54,828 bases of DNA from an uncultured Hyphomicrobiaceae bacterium (GCA_937873575.1 CALMPK010000383.1:1-54828), one strand, 5' to 3'; shown: positions 15,785 to 23,209, numbered from the stretch's first letter. Notes: a model not told the origin generated them from the sequence alone. Program-made: numbers and translations.

Positions 15785-16864
15785 CTAAAATTTGATTCTG
15801 GCCCCAGCCGTCGCGGTCTGGACGTCCTCGCCGAGCACGTCGTACTGGCGATAGGCGATATAAAGGTCCATCGCAGCCGCATCGATGCTCTGCACGACGC
15901 CGGCACCGAACATATCGGCCTCGTCGCCACCGATCTCGACCCGGCCCCACTCGCCGTAAGCCGTGGTCTTGCCGACGCCCGCGATCAGCGGCCACTCGAT
16001 GCCACCCTGAACGTGATAGCCGACCAGATCATCCGGCCCACCGAAGTCGACCGAACCGTACATGCCCGAGACGAACAGGCCGGACGTGACGTGCTGCACA
16101 GAGCCGGCCGCCGTGATGGTTTCGGTCTGGACGCCGAACAGGGCGCTCATCTCGTCACGATAGCCGACTGCGGCGGCAACCTTGAAGCCGGAGAACTCGC
16201 CGGCAAAGCGCAGCGCCGCGTCCCACACGTCATCGCCGCCCCAGGCCGCCGAGGCGATGAAGCCTCCGACCACCGGCGAATCGTAGCGCGCGACCGACAT
16301 GCGGCCACCGTCGAACGGCAGATCGAGGCCGCCGAGATAGGCGTTGGAGAACGGCTGCAGGCTCAGCAGCTTCGACGCGACCGTGGTATTGCCGAACGAA
16401 ATCTCGTCGATCGTGTCGGTCGCCTGCGAGGTGTGGCCGAGCGTGACGCGGCCCATTGCGCCCTCGAGCCAGAGCGCCGAATGGCGGACCGAGAGGCCGA
16501 GATCATCGGCCGGGGCCCACGGCGTGCCCTCCTGATTGACGCCGACCTCGAGGACATAGCCGGCCTTGGCGTTGGCACCGATCTTGGCCTCGCCCTTGAA
16601 GCCGAAGCGCGAGGTGCTGGTGCCGCTCTGGGTGATGACCTCGGAGTCGATACCGTCGATGTCGTGCCAGAGAATGGCCGCGTGCACCTGGCCGTAGACG
16701 GTCAGCGACACCTTGCGGTTGCCCTTGCGCGCGGTGGTCGCCTCGAGTTCGGCGATACGCTCCTCGAGATCGGCGCAGCAGTTGCCGCCGAGATCGGCAG
16801 CGTTGGCGGCAGTTGAAAGGCCGAGACACGCGACAAGCGCGGCGGCCAGGAAGAATCCCTTCAT
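15785..16864 (-). CDS. Outer-membrane porin (alphaproteobacterial type)
   Basis: 359 residues. Signal peptide 1-22 (ending TAANA), a Cys-Cys pair and short coiled coil (DLEERIAELEATTARK) as in trimeric rhizobial porins, then a beta-barrel opening SLTVYGQVHAAILW with RFGFKGEAKI and closing with the C-terminal phenylalanine (TAGARIKF) used for outer-membrane insertion. Length and ends are complete. The start is the ATG at 16864 with CCAAGGAG, the same ribosome-site style as the phage's small genes. A phage porin could alter the receptor repertoire (superinfection exclusion) or permeability. Confidence 0.85.
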   Translation of the reverse strand: MKGFFLAAALVACLGLSTAANAADLGGNCCADLEERIAELEATTARKGNRKVSLTVYGQVHAAILWHDIDGIDSEVITQSGTSTSRFGFKGEAKIGANAKAGYVLEVGVNQEGTPWAPADDLGLSVRHSALWLEGAMGRVTLGHTSQATDTIDEISFGNTTVASKLLSLQPFSNAYLGGLDLPFDGGRMSVARYDSPVVGGFIASAAWGGDDVWDAALRFAGEFSGFKVAAAVGYRDEMSALFGVQTETITAAGSVQHVTSGLFVSGMYGSVDFGGPDDLVGYHVQGGIEWPLIAGVGKTTAYGEWGRVEIGGDEADMFGAGVVQSIDAAAMDLYIAYRQYDVLGEDVQTATAGARIKF

Positions 16865-17001
16865 CGGGTGCTCCTTGGTTGGTTTGGTCGCACGCGGTAC
16901 AGAATTGCGAGTAAGACGGTATGGGCTAGGACAACCCGTCCCGTCAACACAGGGTTGCCTCTTGACGCGGTTCGAATCAGTGCACGCGGGCTTAAATGCA
17001 A

Positions 17002-17124
17002 CTAATCGGCGTGCGAAAGCAGCAACATCAACAGCACAGACGGTAACCAGACCGGCGACGTGACGAGCGCGCCGATGATCCCCCACAGCACGCCGGCACC
17101 GACGTGCGCCGCTATATCCCGCAT
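17002..17124 (-). CDS. 40-residue membrane protein
   Basis: ATG at 17124 after GAGGGGGGAA. Two short hydrophobic segments (HVGAGVLWGIIGALVTSP and WLPSVLLMLLL). It lies 137 bp upstream of the porin gene. That gap has a weak candidate promoter (TTGACG on the leftward strand). Function unknown. Confidence 0.55.
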   Translation of the reverse strand: MRDIAAHVGAGVLWGIIGALVTSPVWLPSVLLMLLLSHAD

Positions 17125-17135
17125 GAATTCCCCCC

Positions 17136-17399
17136 TCAATGATGGATGTCTTCGCGTTGCTCGCGCATGAGTTTCAGGATGTAGGCCGCAAGCCCAGCCT
17201 CGCTCGTCTCGCGGATCGTCGCCCACGCGATCTCGATCGTAATGACCTTATCGTCCATGGCGATGCCGACCTTGGTCGTCGGCTTTTGACGAGCGTCACC
17301 CTTGAACGCCACCTCGCCGCGCTCCCCAGCTTTGAGCGTTGCGGCGATCTTATCGGCCTGCGCCTTGAGTTGGCGCAGCGGCGAATGCTTGGTCGTCAT
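17136..17399 (-). CDS. Small hypothetical protein
   Basis: 87 residues. The ATG at 17399 overlaps the stop of the upstream gene (ATGA). Basic first half (LRQLKAQADKIAATLKAGE) then strands (KVGIAMDDKVITIEIAW) and a charged helix. No family recognised. Confidence 0.6.
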   Translation of the reverse strand: MTTKHSPLRQLKAQADKIAATLKAGERGEVAFKGDARQKPTTKVGIAMDDKVITIEIAWATIRETSEAGLAAYILKLMREQREDIHH

Positions 17400-17668
17400 G
17401 TGCCAACCTTCGATCCATCGCCCCACACAAACTCGCCGTCCTCCCCAACCGGAAAATGTGCCCCGCAACCACAGCAAAACGTGCCGCTGTAGAAGAACGG
17501 GTCGCGGGCGTAGGTTTCAGCAATCGCCTGTCCCATCGTCGTCGCCACGCCGCACTTCTGATGCACGTAGGTTCGCCGCACGGGGCGCACGAAGCCCTTG
17601 GCGCGCTCGTCGGCAGAAAGCACCACGTAACCTTTGGCATTACGGATTTCCCGGTGGAAGATAGTCAT
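17396..17668 (-). CDS. Cys-containing phage protein with CCGCGAHFPVGEDGEF motif
   Basis: 90 residues. Core: VLSADERAKGFVRPVRR, a KCG with a TTMGQAIAETYARDP helix, and FCCGCGAHFP near the C-terminus, suggesting a Cys-based metal site (KCG plus CCGC). It is a recurrent small phage protein type of unknown function. The N-terminus differs from what I expect for the family (see the small gene at 17744-17851). Confidence 0.65.
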   Translation of the reverse strand: MTIFHREIRNAKGYVVLSADERAKGFVRPVRRTYVHQKCGVATTMGQAIAETYARDPFFYSGTFCCGCGAHFPVGEDGEFVWGDGSKVGT

Positions 17669-17729
17669 GAAATCCCTTGAGAGTTGGGACGATCATTTTA
17701 GCGCACGCGCTGCCGCCCTTTCGTAGTCA

Positions 17730-17749
17730 ATGTAAGCGATCGATTACAT
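17730..17749. promoter_or_regulatory. Imperfect palindrome with ATGTAA/TTACAT arms
   Basis: ATGTAA (17730-17735) and TTACAT (17744-17749) flank GCGATCGA. A second AATGTAAGCGA follows at 17756-17766, 27 bp after the first (17729). A possible operator overlapping the end of a tiny gene. Confidence 0.35.
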
Positions 17750-17851
17750 CTGTAGAATGTAAGCGAAAACTTTCTGCATCCCGGTTGCGGGGTCGATCTC
17801 GCGGTGATCCGGGGTGACCGGCGAGCCGTCGGTTAGTGTCGTTCTGGTCAT
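17744..17851 (-). CDS. 35-residue protein resembling the N-terminus of the downstream Cys-protein family
   Basis: ATG at 17851 with AGGAG 5 nt upstream. The product begins MTRTTLTDGSPVTPDHREID and ends shortly after GMQK. From memory of similar phage proteins, this segment normally leads directly into the VLSADERAKGFVRP part now encoded separately at 17396-17668. This may therefore be a split or rearranged gene. Confidence 0.5.
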   Translation of the reverse strand: MTRTTLTDGSPVTPDHREIDPATGMQKVFAYILQM

Positions 17852-17859
17852 TGCCACTC

Positions 17860-18045
17860 CTATCGCTTCTTACCGATCGAATTGAACGAGGCGGCCGCCG
17901 CGCGGCTGATGACGCGGCGCTTTTTCTTGCCGCCTTTGGCCCAGGACTTGGCCTGAGACGCATCGCGCGGCTTGGGCCCCGGCAGAACCAGCCGGCCGTC
18001 GACGATCTTGGAACCAGGCGGCAGCGTCACCTTGCGTCCCGACAT
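17860..18045 (-). CDS. Basic hypothetical protein
   Basis: 61 residues, strongly basic toward the C-terminus (SWAKGGKKKRRVISRAAAAS). The ATG overlaps the preceding stop (TGATG). Possibly nucleic-acid-binding. No family recognised. Confidence 0.55.
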   Translation of the reverse strand: MSGRKVTLPPGSKIVDGRLVLPGPKPRDASQAKSWAKGGKKKRRVISRAAAASFNSIGKKR

Positions 18046-18290
18046 CAGCGGCCCTCCACGAGTTCAAACGTGTAGCGAAACCCGCGCCTTGACGGGCGCC
18101 GCGAGACGACGCGGATCTCGCCGGCAGCCGCCAGCGCCATCAGCGCGTCGCCAGCCGAGTAGGACCGCCAGCCGAAATGCTCGGCGATACACTGCTGCGA
18201 CGGGAACGGCTTGCCCGCGGCGATCTCAGCATGGATGAAGGCGAGGACGCCGGCCTTGCCTATGACGGGTTTGCGGGACGGATTGGCCAC
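18045..18290 (-). CDS. Small winged-helix DNA-binding protein
   Basis: 81 residues. A helix with VLAFIHAEIAAGK, an HTH-like QQCIAEHFGWRSYSAGDALMAL trimmed to QCIAEHFGWRSYSAGDAL, and a C-terminal wing (EIRVVSRRPSRRGFRYTFEL). Resembles LexA-N or phage replication wHTH domains. Likely a regulator in this operon. Confidence 0.6.
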   Translation of the reverse strand: MANPSRKPVIGKAGVLAFIHAEIAAGKPFPSQQCIAEHFGWRSYSAGDALMALAAAGEIRVVSRRPSRRGFRYTFELVEGR

Positions 18291-18296
18291 CTCAGA

Positions 18297-18530
18297 TCAC
18301 CCCGCCGACCGCCTAATAGAGATCGCCATTCGCAACGCTCTGTCTCGATCGGCAGCGAGGCTTTCGAGCATCGCGAGACTGATCCCGGTGCACTCCTCGA
18401 TCTTCGCGAAAACCGCGCGCGCCTTGTCTGTCATGCAGCAACGGCCGTCGATGTCCCACAAACAGCAGCAGCCGTCTTCGCCGGCGAGTGCCTTGGCGAC
18501 GGCTTGCAGTAGGTCGTCAGGCTGGTCCAT
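18297..18530 (-). CDS. Small Cys-rich hypothetical protein
   Basis: 77 residues. The ATG at 18530 lies inside the end of the upstream gene (14-bp overlap). Five Cys in two clusters (DGCCCLWDIDGRCC) and one later (EECTGIS), possibly a metal site, followed by a long helix. Function unknown. Confidence 0.55.
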   Translation of the reverse strand: MDQPDDLLQAVAKALAGEDGCCCLWDIDGRCCMTDKARAVFAKIEECTGISLAMLESLAADRDRALRMAISIRRSAG

Positions 18531-18765
18531 GGTGAACCTCAATAGGTGTGTGTTGGCACTTCCATAGCCTGACGAGACCGTTATCTGCCGCAAACCAGAC
18601 ATCGCATCCAACGGAATTCATCACGCCGACCATTTGCTTGCCAGTGAAGGCCATGTGTTCGATTGAGATGACGGTTCCCGTGTTGCCACCCGGCATCGCG
18701 ACGCAATCGCCAACGGCCAGATGGTCAACCCTGACATGCGTCACCGGCACTGCACTCTGCACCAT
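18517..18765 (-). CDS. Small beta-rich hypothetical protein
   Basis: 82 residues with a barrel-like run of strands (HVRVDHLAVGDCVAMPGG / TGTVISIEHM), as in small Hint- or SH3-like folds. Two bases separate its start from the dut stop. No firm family. Confidence 0.55.
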   Translation of the reverse strand: MVQSAVPVTHVRVDHLAVGDCVAMPGGNTGTVISIEHMAFTGKQMVGVMNSVGCDVWFAADNGLVRLWKCQHTPIEVHHGPA

Positions 18766-18767
18766 CG

Positions 18768-19208
18768 CTAGACCCCTGTGCTGCCAAATCCGCCAGCCCC
18801 ACGCGCCGTCTCGGTCAGTTTCTCAACTTCGACGATCTCAGATCGCGCTACTGGCGCGATCACCAACTGCGCCAGCCGATGGCCGCGCTCGATCCTGATC
18901 TTGTCCAGCGTCAAGTTGCGCAACACCATCACGATCTCGCCGCGGTAATCCGAATCGATAGTGCCCGGCGCATTGGGAATGATGAGCCCTTGCCGGCCAA
19001 CCGACGAGCGCAACCGAACCTGCCCCTCATAGCCTGCAGAAATTTCGATGTTGAACCCGGTCCTGATTGCCGCCGTCCCGAGCGCTTCGATCGTCCATGG
19101 CTCAGCCGCTCGCAGATCCATGCCTGCGGCCCCTGCCGTTTCGTAGGCCGGCAGCGGCAATCCTTGACCGTGCGGCAGGCGACAAAACTTGACAATTGGT
19201 CTGTTCAT
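18768..19208 (-). CDS. dut: dUTP diphosphatase (trimeric dUTPase)
   Basis: 146 residues with the five dUTPase motifs: AGMDLRA (28-34), RSSVG (67-71), GTIDSDYRGEI (82-92), RGHRLAQLV (108-116) and the C-terminal RGAGGFGSTG (136-145). It hydrolyses dUTP to dUMP and diphosphate, keeping uracil out of phage DNA and feeding dTMP synthesis. The length is typical and all catalytic motifs are intact. The ATG overlaps the upstream stop (ATGA). Confidence 0.95.
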   Translation of the reverse strand: MNRPIVKFCRLPHGQGLPLPAYETAGAAGMDLRAAEPWTIEALGTAAIRTGFNIEISAGYEGQVRLRSSVGRQGLIIPNAPGTIDSDYRGEIVMVLRNLTLDKIRIERGHRLAQLVIAPVARSEIVEVEKLTETARGAGGFGSTGV

Positions 19209-19510
19209 CCGACGTTGCGCCCGCACTTGTAACAGCGGTCGTAGTAATTCGTGTAAAGGTCGCGCTCGCCACATGACGGGCACGGCATAGCGGGATCGCG
19301 CGGCGGGTTCTCGATCGGCGCTGTGAAGTTGATCGCGCGCCGCTGCTCATCGAACTCCACCTGAAGTTCCGGGTATGGGTTCACGTCGGCGCATATTTCG
19401 GCGAGCGCTTGTTTCATCTCATCTGCTGTGCAAGTCATTGGTTTCGGAAACCGCTTTCGCAACTCCTCTGCGATGCGATCCGCAACAATGTTTCGTTCTT
19501 CAAGAGTCAT
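19205..19510 (-). CDS. Small zinc-ribbon protein
   Basis: 101 residues. A charged N-terminal helix (NIVADRIAEELRKRFPK), then a C-terminal zinc ribbon CPSCGERDLYTNYYD... CYKCG. Probably a nucleic-acid-binding accessory protein. Overlaps dut by ATGA. Confidence 0.65.
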   Translation of the reverse strand: MTLEERNIVADRIAEELRKRFPKPMTCTADEMKQALAEICADVNPYPELQVEFDEQRRAINFTAPIENPPRDPAMPCPSCGERDLYTNYYDRCYKCGRNVG

Positions 19511-19713
19511 GCCCGCCTCGCATTTTCCTTGCCGTATTCGACGATCTCGACGCCCTCGCGAAAACGCACCTTGCCGCGGATGTCAGACGGCGCGTCACCG
19601 CCGATCCTGTAGGCCAGACCGCGCTCGATCGCCTCGATCACGCACACCCACCGCGTCGAATGGATCGCAATTGCGGCTTGTCCTTTCCACAGCACGAACA
19701 GATGGCCACTCAT
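19507..19713 (-). CDS. Small hypothetical protein
   Basis: 68 residues with strands (HLFVLWKGQAAIAIHS) and a basic C-terminus. ATGA overlap with the next gene and TGATG overlap with the previous one. No family recognised. Confidence 0.55.
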   Translation of the reverse strand: MSGHLFVLWKGQAAIAIHSTRWVCVIEAIERGLAYRIGGDAPSDIRGKVRFREGVEIVEYGKENARRA

Positions 19714-19928
19714 CAGAACAGATCACCCTGCTTTTTGGCCTCAGTCGCGGCCTTAACCCGCGCCCACTTGCGCCGTTCGGATGCGGCCTTTTCCTCGGCC
19801 TTCATCTCGCTTGCAAGACGCGGCTCGTCACGCGCGTAGTCCCACACCCAGCGATCGACTTTGCCGTCAGCCCCCTTGAACGTAATACCGCCGTAAATCT
19901 TGCAGATCATGCGCAAGCCGTTGCCCAT
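19713..19928 (-). CDS. Small charged hypothetical protein
   Basis: 71 residues: a beta-like first half (ICKIYGGITFKGADGKVDRW), then a long Lys/Glu/Ala helix ending in KKQGDLF. That C-terminal QGDLF resembles a sliding-clamp-binding QxxLF peptide, an observation only. Confidence 0.55.
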   Translation of the reverse strand: MGNGLRMICKIYGGITFKGADGKVDRWVWDYARDEPRLASEMKAEEKAASERRKWARVKAATEAKKQGDLF

Positions 19929-19934
19929 AGCTGT

Positions 19935-20165
19935 TCAAACTCCCGCGACCCGCCGCGCCAGCGGCATCAGATCCGCCTCGCGCCACGGCGACACCAATTG
20001 CATCGAATGAATGCGACCGCACACCACCTCTCCGGTGCTCACCCGGCGCAGCAATCCATCGTTCAGCCGGAACACCGGCATATGCAGCGCCCAGTGCAGG
20101 CCGCGCTCCTCCCCGACGACGATCGCCTCGAAAAGCTCGATGTGGCACGGCATGGCGGTAGTCAT
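19935..20165 (-). CDS. Small hypothetical protein
   Basis: 76 residues. The ATG at 20165 overlaps the upstream stop (ATGA). Beta-rich with HWALHMPVFRLNDGLLRRV. Function unknown. Confidence 0.55.
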   Translation of the reverse strand: MTTAMPCHIELFEAIVVGEERGLHWALHMPVFRLNDGLLRRVSTGEVVCGRIHSMQLVSPWREADLMPLARRVAGV

Positions 20166-20401
20166 TCTTCCCCCAGGAACTCTTTCTGAAACGACTTGAG
20201 CGCGTCGATCGCTTCGGCATGCGCGCCGTAGGACCATGTTTCGGCAAACTCATCGAATGCCGCGTGCGATCGGCGAATTTCCTCGCGCATCGCGGCGCGT
20301 TCGCGCTCGGCTTGCCGCACTGCGGCGTTGGCCATCATGAGATAGACGAAACCGAGCCCGAACAAAATGACGCCCGCCCACCACATCGCATCCGCGCTCA
20401 T
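20162..20401 (-). CDS. Membrane-anchored coiled-coil protein
   Basis: 79 residues: an N-terminal membrane segment (WWAGVILFGLGFVYLMMA) then a charged coiled coil (QAERERAAMREEIRRSHAAF). Single-pass, tail probably cytoplasmic. ATGA overlaps on both sides. Confidence 0.6.
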   Translation of the reverse strand: MSADAMWWAGVILFGLGFVYLMMANAAVRQAERERAAMREEIRRSHAAFDEFAETWSYGAHAEAIDALKSFQKEFLGEE

Positions 20402-20694
20402 GCGGCCACCTCGGTTGACTGCGCTGCACTCTCATCGACCTCGGCCAGCGGCTCGATGCGGAGCACCGCCGCTGCCGCGATCACCTTGCGGCCTGCGTAC
20501 TGCACATCGTCGCCGTCGGCGCCGAGCGACTGCACCAGCACCTTGGCGTCGTCGTCGTCTTGTATCAGCCAGCCAACGGTCTGAACCGTCACCGGCGTCT
20601 GCCGGGCGTACTCGCTCAGCCAGCGCCACGCGCCTTCGGCTTGGCGCGAATCCACCCAGGTCACAATAACCAGCCGGCACTTGCCATCGTTCAT
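20398..20694 (-). CDS. Hypothetical phage protein
   Basis: 98 residues beginning with a strand and VTWVDSRQAEGAWRWL, then a helix with DDDDAKVLVQSLGAD. It has the look of a small conserved phage protein; no function known. ATGA overlap with the next gene. Confidence 0.6.
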   Translation of the reverse strand: MNDGKCRLVIVTWVDSRQAEGAWRWLSEYARQTPVTVQTVGWLIQDDDDAKVLVQSLGADGDDVQYAGRKVIAAAAVLRIEPLAEVDESAAQSTEVAA

Positions 20695-21188
20695 CCGCGC
20701 CCCCGCGCGCGCCGCGTGACGCGACGCTCTTTTTCTGCCTCATCAAACACGCTGAACGACGTCGCGCGGCGGCTTTTCGCCGCCGCCGTCAACTCCCGCA
20801 CCGCCTGCTCGAGCAGGATCGGCCAGACCATCGTGTGATCGCCGTCGAGATCGCGCCAGCCGTGCCGCAGCGCCTTCGACTCGTCGGATGTCCCGACTAG
20901 TAACTCGTCGAGTTTGGCTTTGAGCAGCCGCGCGTGCGCCTCGCTCTCGACAAGCACGTAGTCAAGCACCTCAATCTGATGGATCGGGCTTTCGATGTCC
21001 GGCCGCCGCGCCGCGTCGCGGGGCTTCTTGCTCATGGCGATGCGCACCGGTTGCACGCCGCGGTTGTCGCCCCAATCGCGCGGCACCGGCCGCGCGTAGC
21101 CGATCATGCAAACGGCGTGATAGCCGAGATCTGCCTCGGCGGCGCGATAGGCGCGCGAGCGCGCCGGTCGATCAGGATTTCGCGCCAT
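20691..21188 (-). CDS. Hypothetical protein, weakly GIY-YIG/T5orf172-like
   Basis: 165 residues from the ATG at 21188, overlapping the upstream gene by 17 bp. An AVCMIGYARPV strand, VRIAMSKKPRDA, and an ESEAHARLLKAKLDELLVG helix resemble the order of T5orf172/GIY-YIG domains, but the catalytic residues are not convincing. A basic C-terminus (RRVTRRARGRG) suggests nucleic-acid contact. Confidence 0.5.
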   Translation of the reverse strand: MARNPDRPARSRAYRAAEADLGYHAVCMIGYARPVPRDWGDNRGVQPVRIAMSKKPRDAARRPDIESPIHQIEVLDYVLVESEAHARLLKAKLDELLVGTSDESKALRHGWRDLDGDHTMVWPILLEQAVRELTAAAKSRRATSFSVFDEAEKERRVTRRARGRG

Positions 21189-21561
21189 TGCCTTGCCCCG
21201 CCAGGATCTCGCGACCGCGCCGGCACACCGCCGTCGATGCCCGCGAGTTGACCTGATCCCGCCCCTTCTTCGTGACCATCTCGTCGCGGTGCGCGGCATA
21301 GACCGCGCGCCGGATCGCCATGCGCTCATCTTTCGGCACGGCATTGTAGGCGAGTTTCAGTGATTCGGAGCGCGCCGTCAGGATTTCCCGCGACCGCTTC
21401 GCGAAATAGCGCACGTCGTAGGCCGATTGCGACCCGCCGCGCCTGTGGCGCAACACCACCCGCACGTAGGTGCGCGACGTTTCGAGATGCCGCGCGATCT
21501 CGCCCGGCGGCATGACGCCTTCGAGCGCCCGGATACGGGCTGCGAGCGACGGCTCTGTCAT
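21172..21561 (-). CDS. HTH DNA-binding protein
   Basis: 129 residues. HTH at ~10-45 (EGVMPPGEIARHLETSRTYV), then a basic helix-rich region (YFAKRSREILTARSESLK; DERMAIRRAVYAAHRDEM). The ATG overlaps the stop of the large gene before it (ATGA). Probably a phage transcriptional regulator. Confidence 0.65.
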   Translation of the reverse strand: MTEPSLAARIRALEGVMPPGEIARHLETSRTYVRVVLRHRRGGSQSAYDVRYFAKRSREILTARSESLKLAYNAVPKDERMAIRRAVYAAHRDEMVTKKGRDQVNSRASTAVCRRGREILAGQGNGAKS

Positions 21562-22622
21562 GAGCCGGCCTCCCGTCTCGATTTGCGGTTGCGCTCGCGC
21601 AGCGCCGCCATGCGCTCGGCCGGCGTCGGCAGCCCGTCGACGCGGCGGCCGTTCGCGAACCGCCAGCAATCGTCGATTGACTTGACGTAGACCTGGCGCG
21701 CGCGCTCGCCCGAGACGCCGAACTCGTAGCCGATCTCGCCGAACGACAGCGGCACCGACCGGGCCCGGCGCAGCGGCACCTTCTGGCGCCGGTTGAGCGC
21801 CCACGCCTTGCGGTGTCGACTCCAAGTCTCGGGCGGGTTGAGTTGCATAAACCACCGCATGGCGATCTCGAAATCGTCGTGGTCTTGCGGCATCGGGCGG
21901 AACCGCGCCGCGGCGATGGCCTCGCCCCGCGCCAGATCCTCCCTGATTTCGTCGATCACGTCGGACAGCGGCGAGCGGCCCGGCGCGAGCAAATGCGCGC
22001 CACCCCCTGCTCCGCAGAACGCCACGGCGCGCATCAGCCGTCCCTCGGTCATGCGCAACGAGACGCCACCCTCTGGCTCGTAAGCTATGGCGAGCGGATC
22101 GCGCCACCATTGCGCCGAGGCGGCGTCGGGATCGGCCACGGGGTGGTCGGGCGGAGGATTGTTGTGCCCGATGCGAGCCGGGCCACCCCCTGGCGCAGCC
22201 GGAAACCGTCTGGAAACCGTCACCGGTTCGGGCAGCGGCACGGCCCATCGCTCGGGATAGAGCGGCTGGTAATACTGCGGCTCGTGGCCGTCGAGATCGT
22301 GCCAGCCCTGCCATGGGCTGGACTGGTCCCGGCCGCGCCGCAACCCCGTGGCCAGCGGCAGGAACACCGCGCCGAGATTGCGATCAAACGTCATCCAGCA
22401 CTCGCGCTTGTGCTGCGGGTGGAGCACCCGCGATGCCTCGAACATACGCCCGTCCCACATCACTCTCACCCTGACGCCAAGGGGTGGCGGCAGCGCGTTG
22501 GTGCGATACCAGTGGGTGGTTTCCGGGCGGGCCACGGGGTTACTCCCGAGCCATGGGGTGGTCTGCGGCGCAACCATTGGCCACGGGGTCTGCCGGGCAT
22601 GGGGTGGCGTCGGCAACCCCAT
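21558..22622 (-). CDS. Hypothetical protein with C-terminal HTH; N-terminal end made of repeat DNA
   Basis: 354 residues from ATG 22622; the start is uncertain. The first ~35 residues are encoded by the dyad repeat array. A domain with WDGRMFEASRVLHPQ (~50-110), an RIGHNNPPPD motif (common in alphaproteobacterial phage proteins), a helical segment, then near the C-terminus an HTH (VPLSFGEIGYEFGVSGERAR). Shares DNA with the start of the repeat-bearing gene 22540-22776 in another frame. Probably a DNA-binding phage protein. Confidence 0.6.
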   Translation of the reverse strand: MGLPTPPHARQTPWPMVAPQTTPWLGSNPVARPETTHWYRTNALPPPLGVRVRVMWDGRMFEASRVLHPQHKRECWMTFDRNLGAVFLPLATGLRRGRDQSSPWQGWHDLDGHEPQYYQPLYPERWAVPLPEPVTVSRRFPAAPGGGPARIGHNNPPPDHPVADPDAASAQWWRDPLAIAYEPEGGVSLRMTEGRLMRAVAFCGAGGGAHLLAPGRSPLSDVIDEIREDLARGEAIAAARFRPMPQDHDDFEIAMRWFMQLNPPETWSRHRKAWALNRRQKVPLRRARSVPLSFGEIGYEFGVSGERARQVYVKSIDDCWRFANGRRVDGLPTPAERMAALRERNRKSRREAGS

Positions 22623-22670
22623 GGCTCGCAACCCCGTGGCTCACGACCCCATGGCTTGCCACCCCATGGC
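22531..22670. repeat. Dyad array of eight 10-bp sites, four forward then four inverted
   Basis: Forward GCCAYGGGGT at 22531, 22550, 22580 and (one mismatch) 22596. Inverted ACCCCRTGGC at 22616, 22631, 22646 and 22661, spaced exactly 15 bp. GAGCCATGGGGTGG (22548-22561) is the exact complement of 22659-22672. The left and right halves can fold into a large cruciform, or offer symmetric protein sites. Further copies occur at 22135, 22343 (inverted) and 22476 (variant). Confidence 0.85.
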
Positions 22671-22776
22671 TCGCGGCAGCTTCCGCGTCGGCGGCCCGAG
22701 CCGCGCGCATCCGCGCCCGCGATCTCGCGCCCTTGCGGCTTGCCGCCATGCTGACGTTCATTTCTCGTCTTGCCAT
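22540..22776 (-). CDS. Small basic protein with SHGVA pentapeptide repeats
   Basis: 78 residues. The ATG at 22776 has an excellent GAGGAGG upstream. A basic N-terminal half (AASRKGARSRARMRAARA) is followed by four SHGVA/SHGVV pentapeptides produced by the 15-bp repeats, ending near PMARE. It overlaps the start of the next gene in a different frame. The N-terminal part is probably the original gene and the tail is repeat-derived. Confidence 0.55.
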   Translation of the reverse strand: MARREMNVSMAASRKGARSRARMRAARAADAEAAASHGVASHGVVSHGVASHGVADATPCPADPVANGCAADHPMARE

Positions 22777-22777
22777 C

Positions 22778-23149
22778 TCAAACCTCCTCGTATTCAAACC
22801 CAACACGGCGCCTTCGGTTTTTGCGCTGCTCGATGACACGATCCCTGGACGCAAGAACATCCTCGATGGGCCTCGCCCGACGGGTCGAGCGCTTGTTCTT
22901 GTTCTGCTCGGACCAAGTTGCCCAACGCACGTTTCCGGGTCGGTAGCCCGCGTCATTGTCGATGCGGTCAATGGTGTGCTTCAGGCTAGGTGCCGGACCA
23001 ACGTCAGCGTAGAAGGCATCGAAACTGAATCGCCACCGGGCACACACCTTGATGCCGCGAGCGCCGTAACGGATGTACGAGGGCTCGTTAGGGTTGTGGC
23101 ACCTCGAAATCATGCCGCGCCACGTGCTGTACTCCTTGCTCCACTTCAT
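22778..23149 (-). CDS. HNH/homing-type phage protein (YGARGIKVC and DRIDND motifs)
   Basis: 123 residues: YSTWRGMISRCHNPN, YGARGIKVCARW, a FDAFYADVG helix, then TIDRIDNDAGYRPGN and VRWATWSEQNKNKR. This order is common in phage and mobile-element proteins often annotated as HNH-like or DNA-binding; the Cys pair and RIDN/GN...W residues would form the core. Likely an HNH-related nuclease or DNA-binding protein, possibly free-standing homing type. Confidence 0.65.
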   Translation of the reverse strand: MKWSKEYSTWRGMISRCHNPNEPSYIRYGARGIKVCARWRFSFDAFYADVGPAPSLKHTIDRIDNDAGYRPGNVRWATWSEQNKNKRSTRRARPIEDVLASRDRVIEQRKNRRRRVGFEYEEV

Positions 23150-23173
23150 TTACCGCCCCCACCGATAACCAGA

Positions 23174-23189
23174 TGTTTCACGTAAAAAG
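23174..23189. promoter_or_regulatory. parS-like half-palindrome
   Basis: TGTTTCACGTAAAAAG in the gap between two leftward genes matches the ParB site consensus (TGTTTCACGTGAAACA) at 13 of 16 positions, with the first ten exact. It lacks the full dyad, so binding would be weak. Confidence 0.3.
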
Positions 23190-23209
23190 GCGACGTAGAT
23201 CAGCCAGAC

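Noticed and set aside
16950-16990. tRNA 3'-half (GGTTCGAATC) near the porin promoter
   Set aside because: T-loop consensus is present but the stem mispairs and no acceptor or CCA follows; treated as chance.
22531-22670. Simple sequence slippage only
   Set aside because: Slippage explains the 15-bp spacing on the right but not the four matching inverted sites on the left or the 14-bp exact inverted pair.
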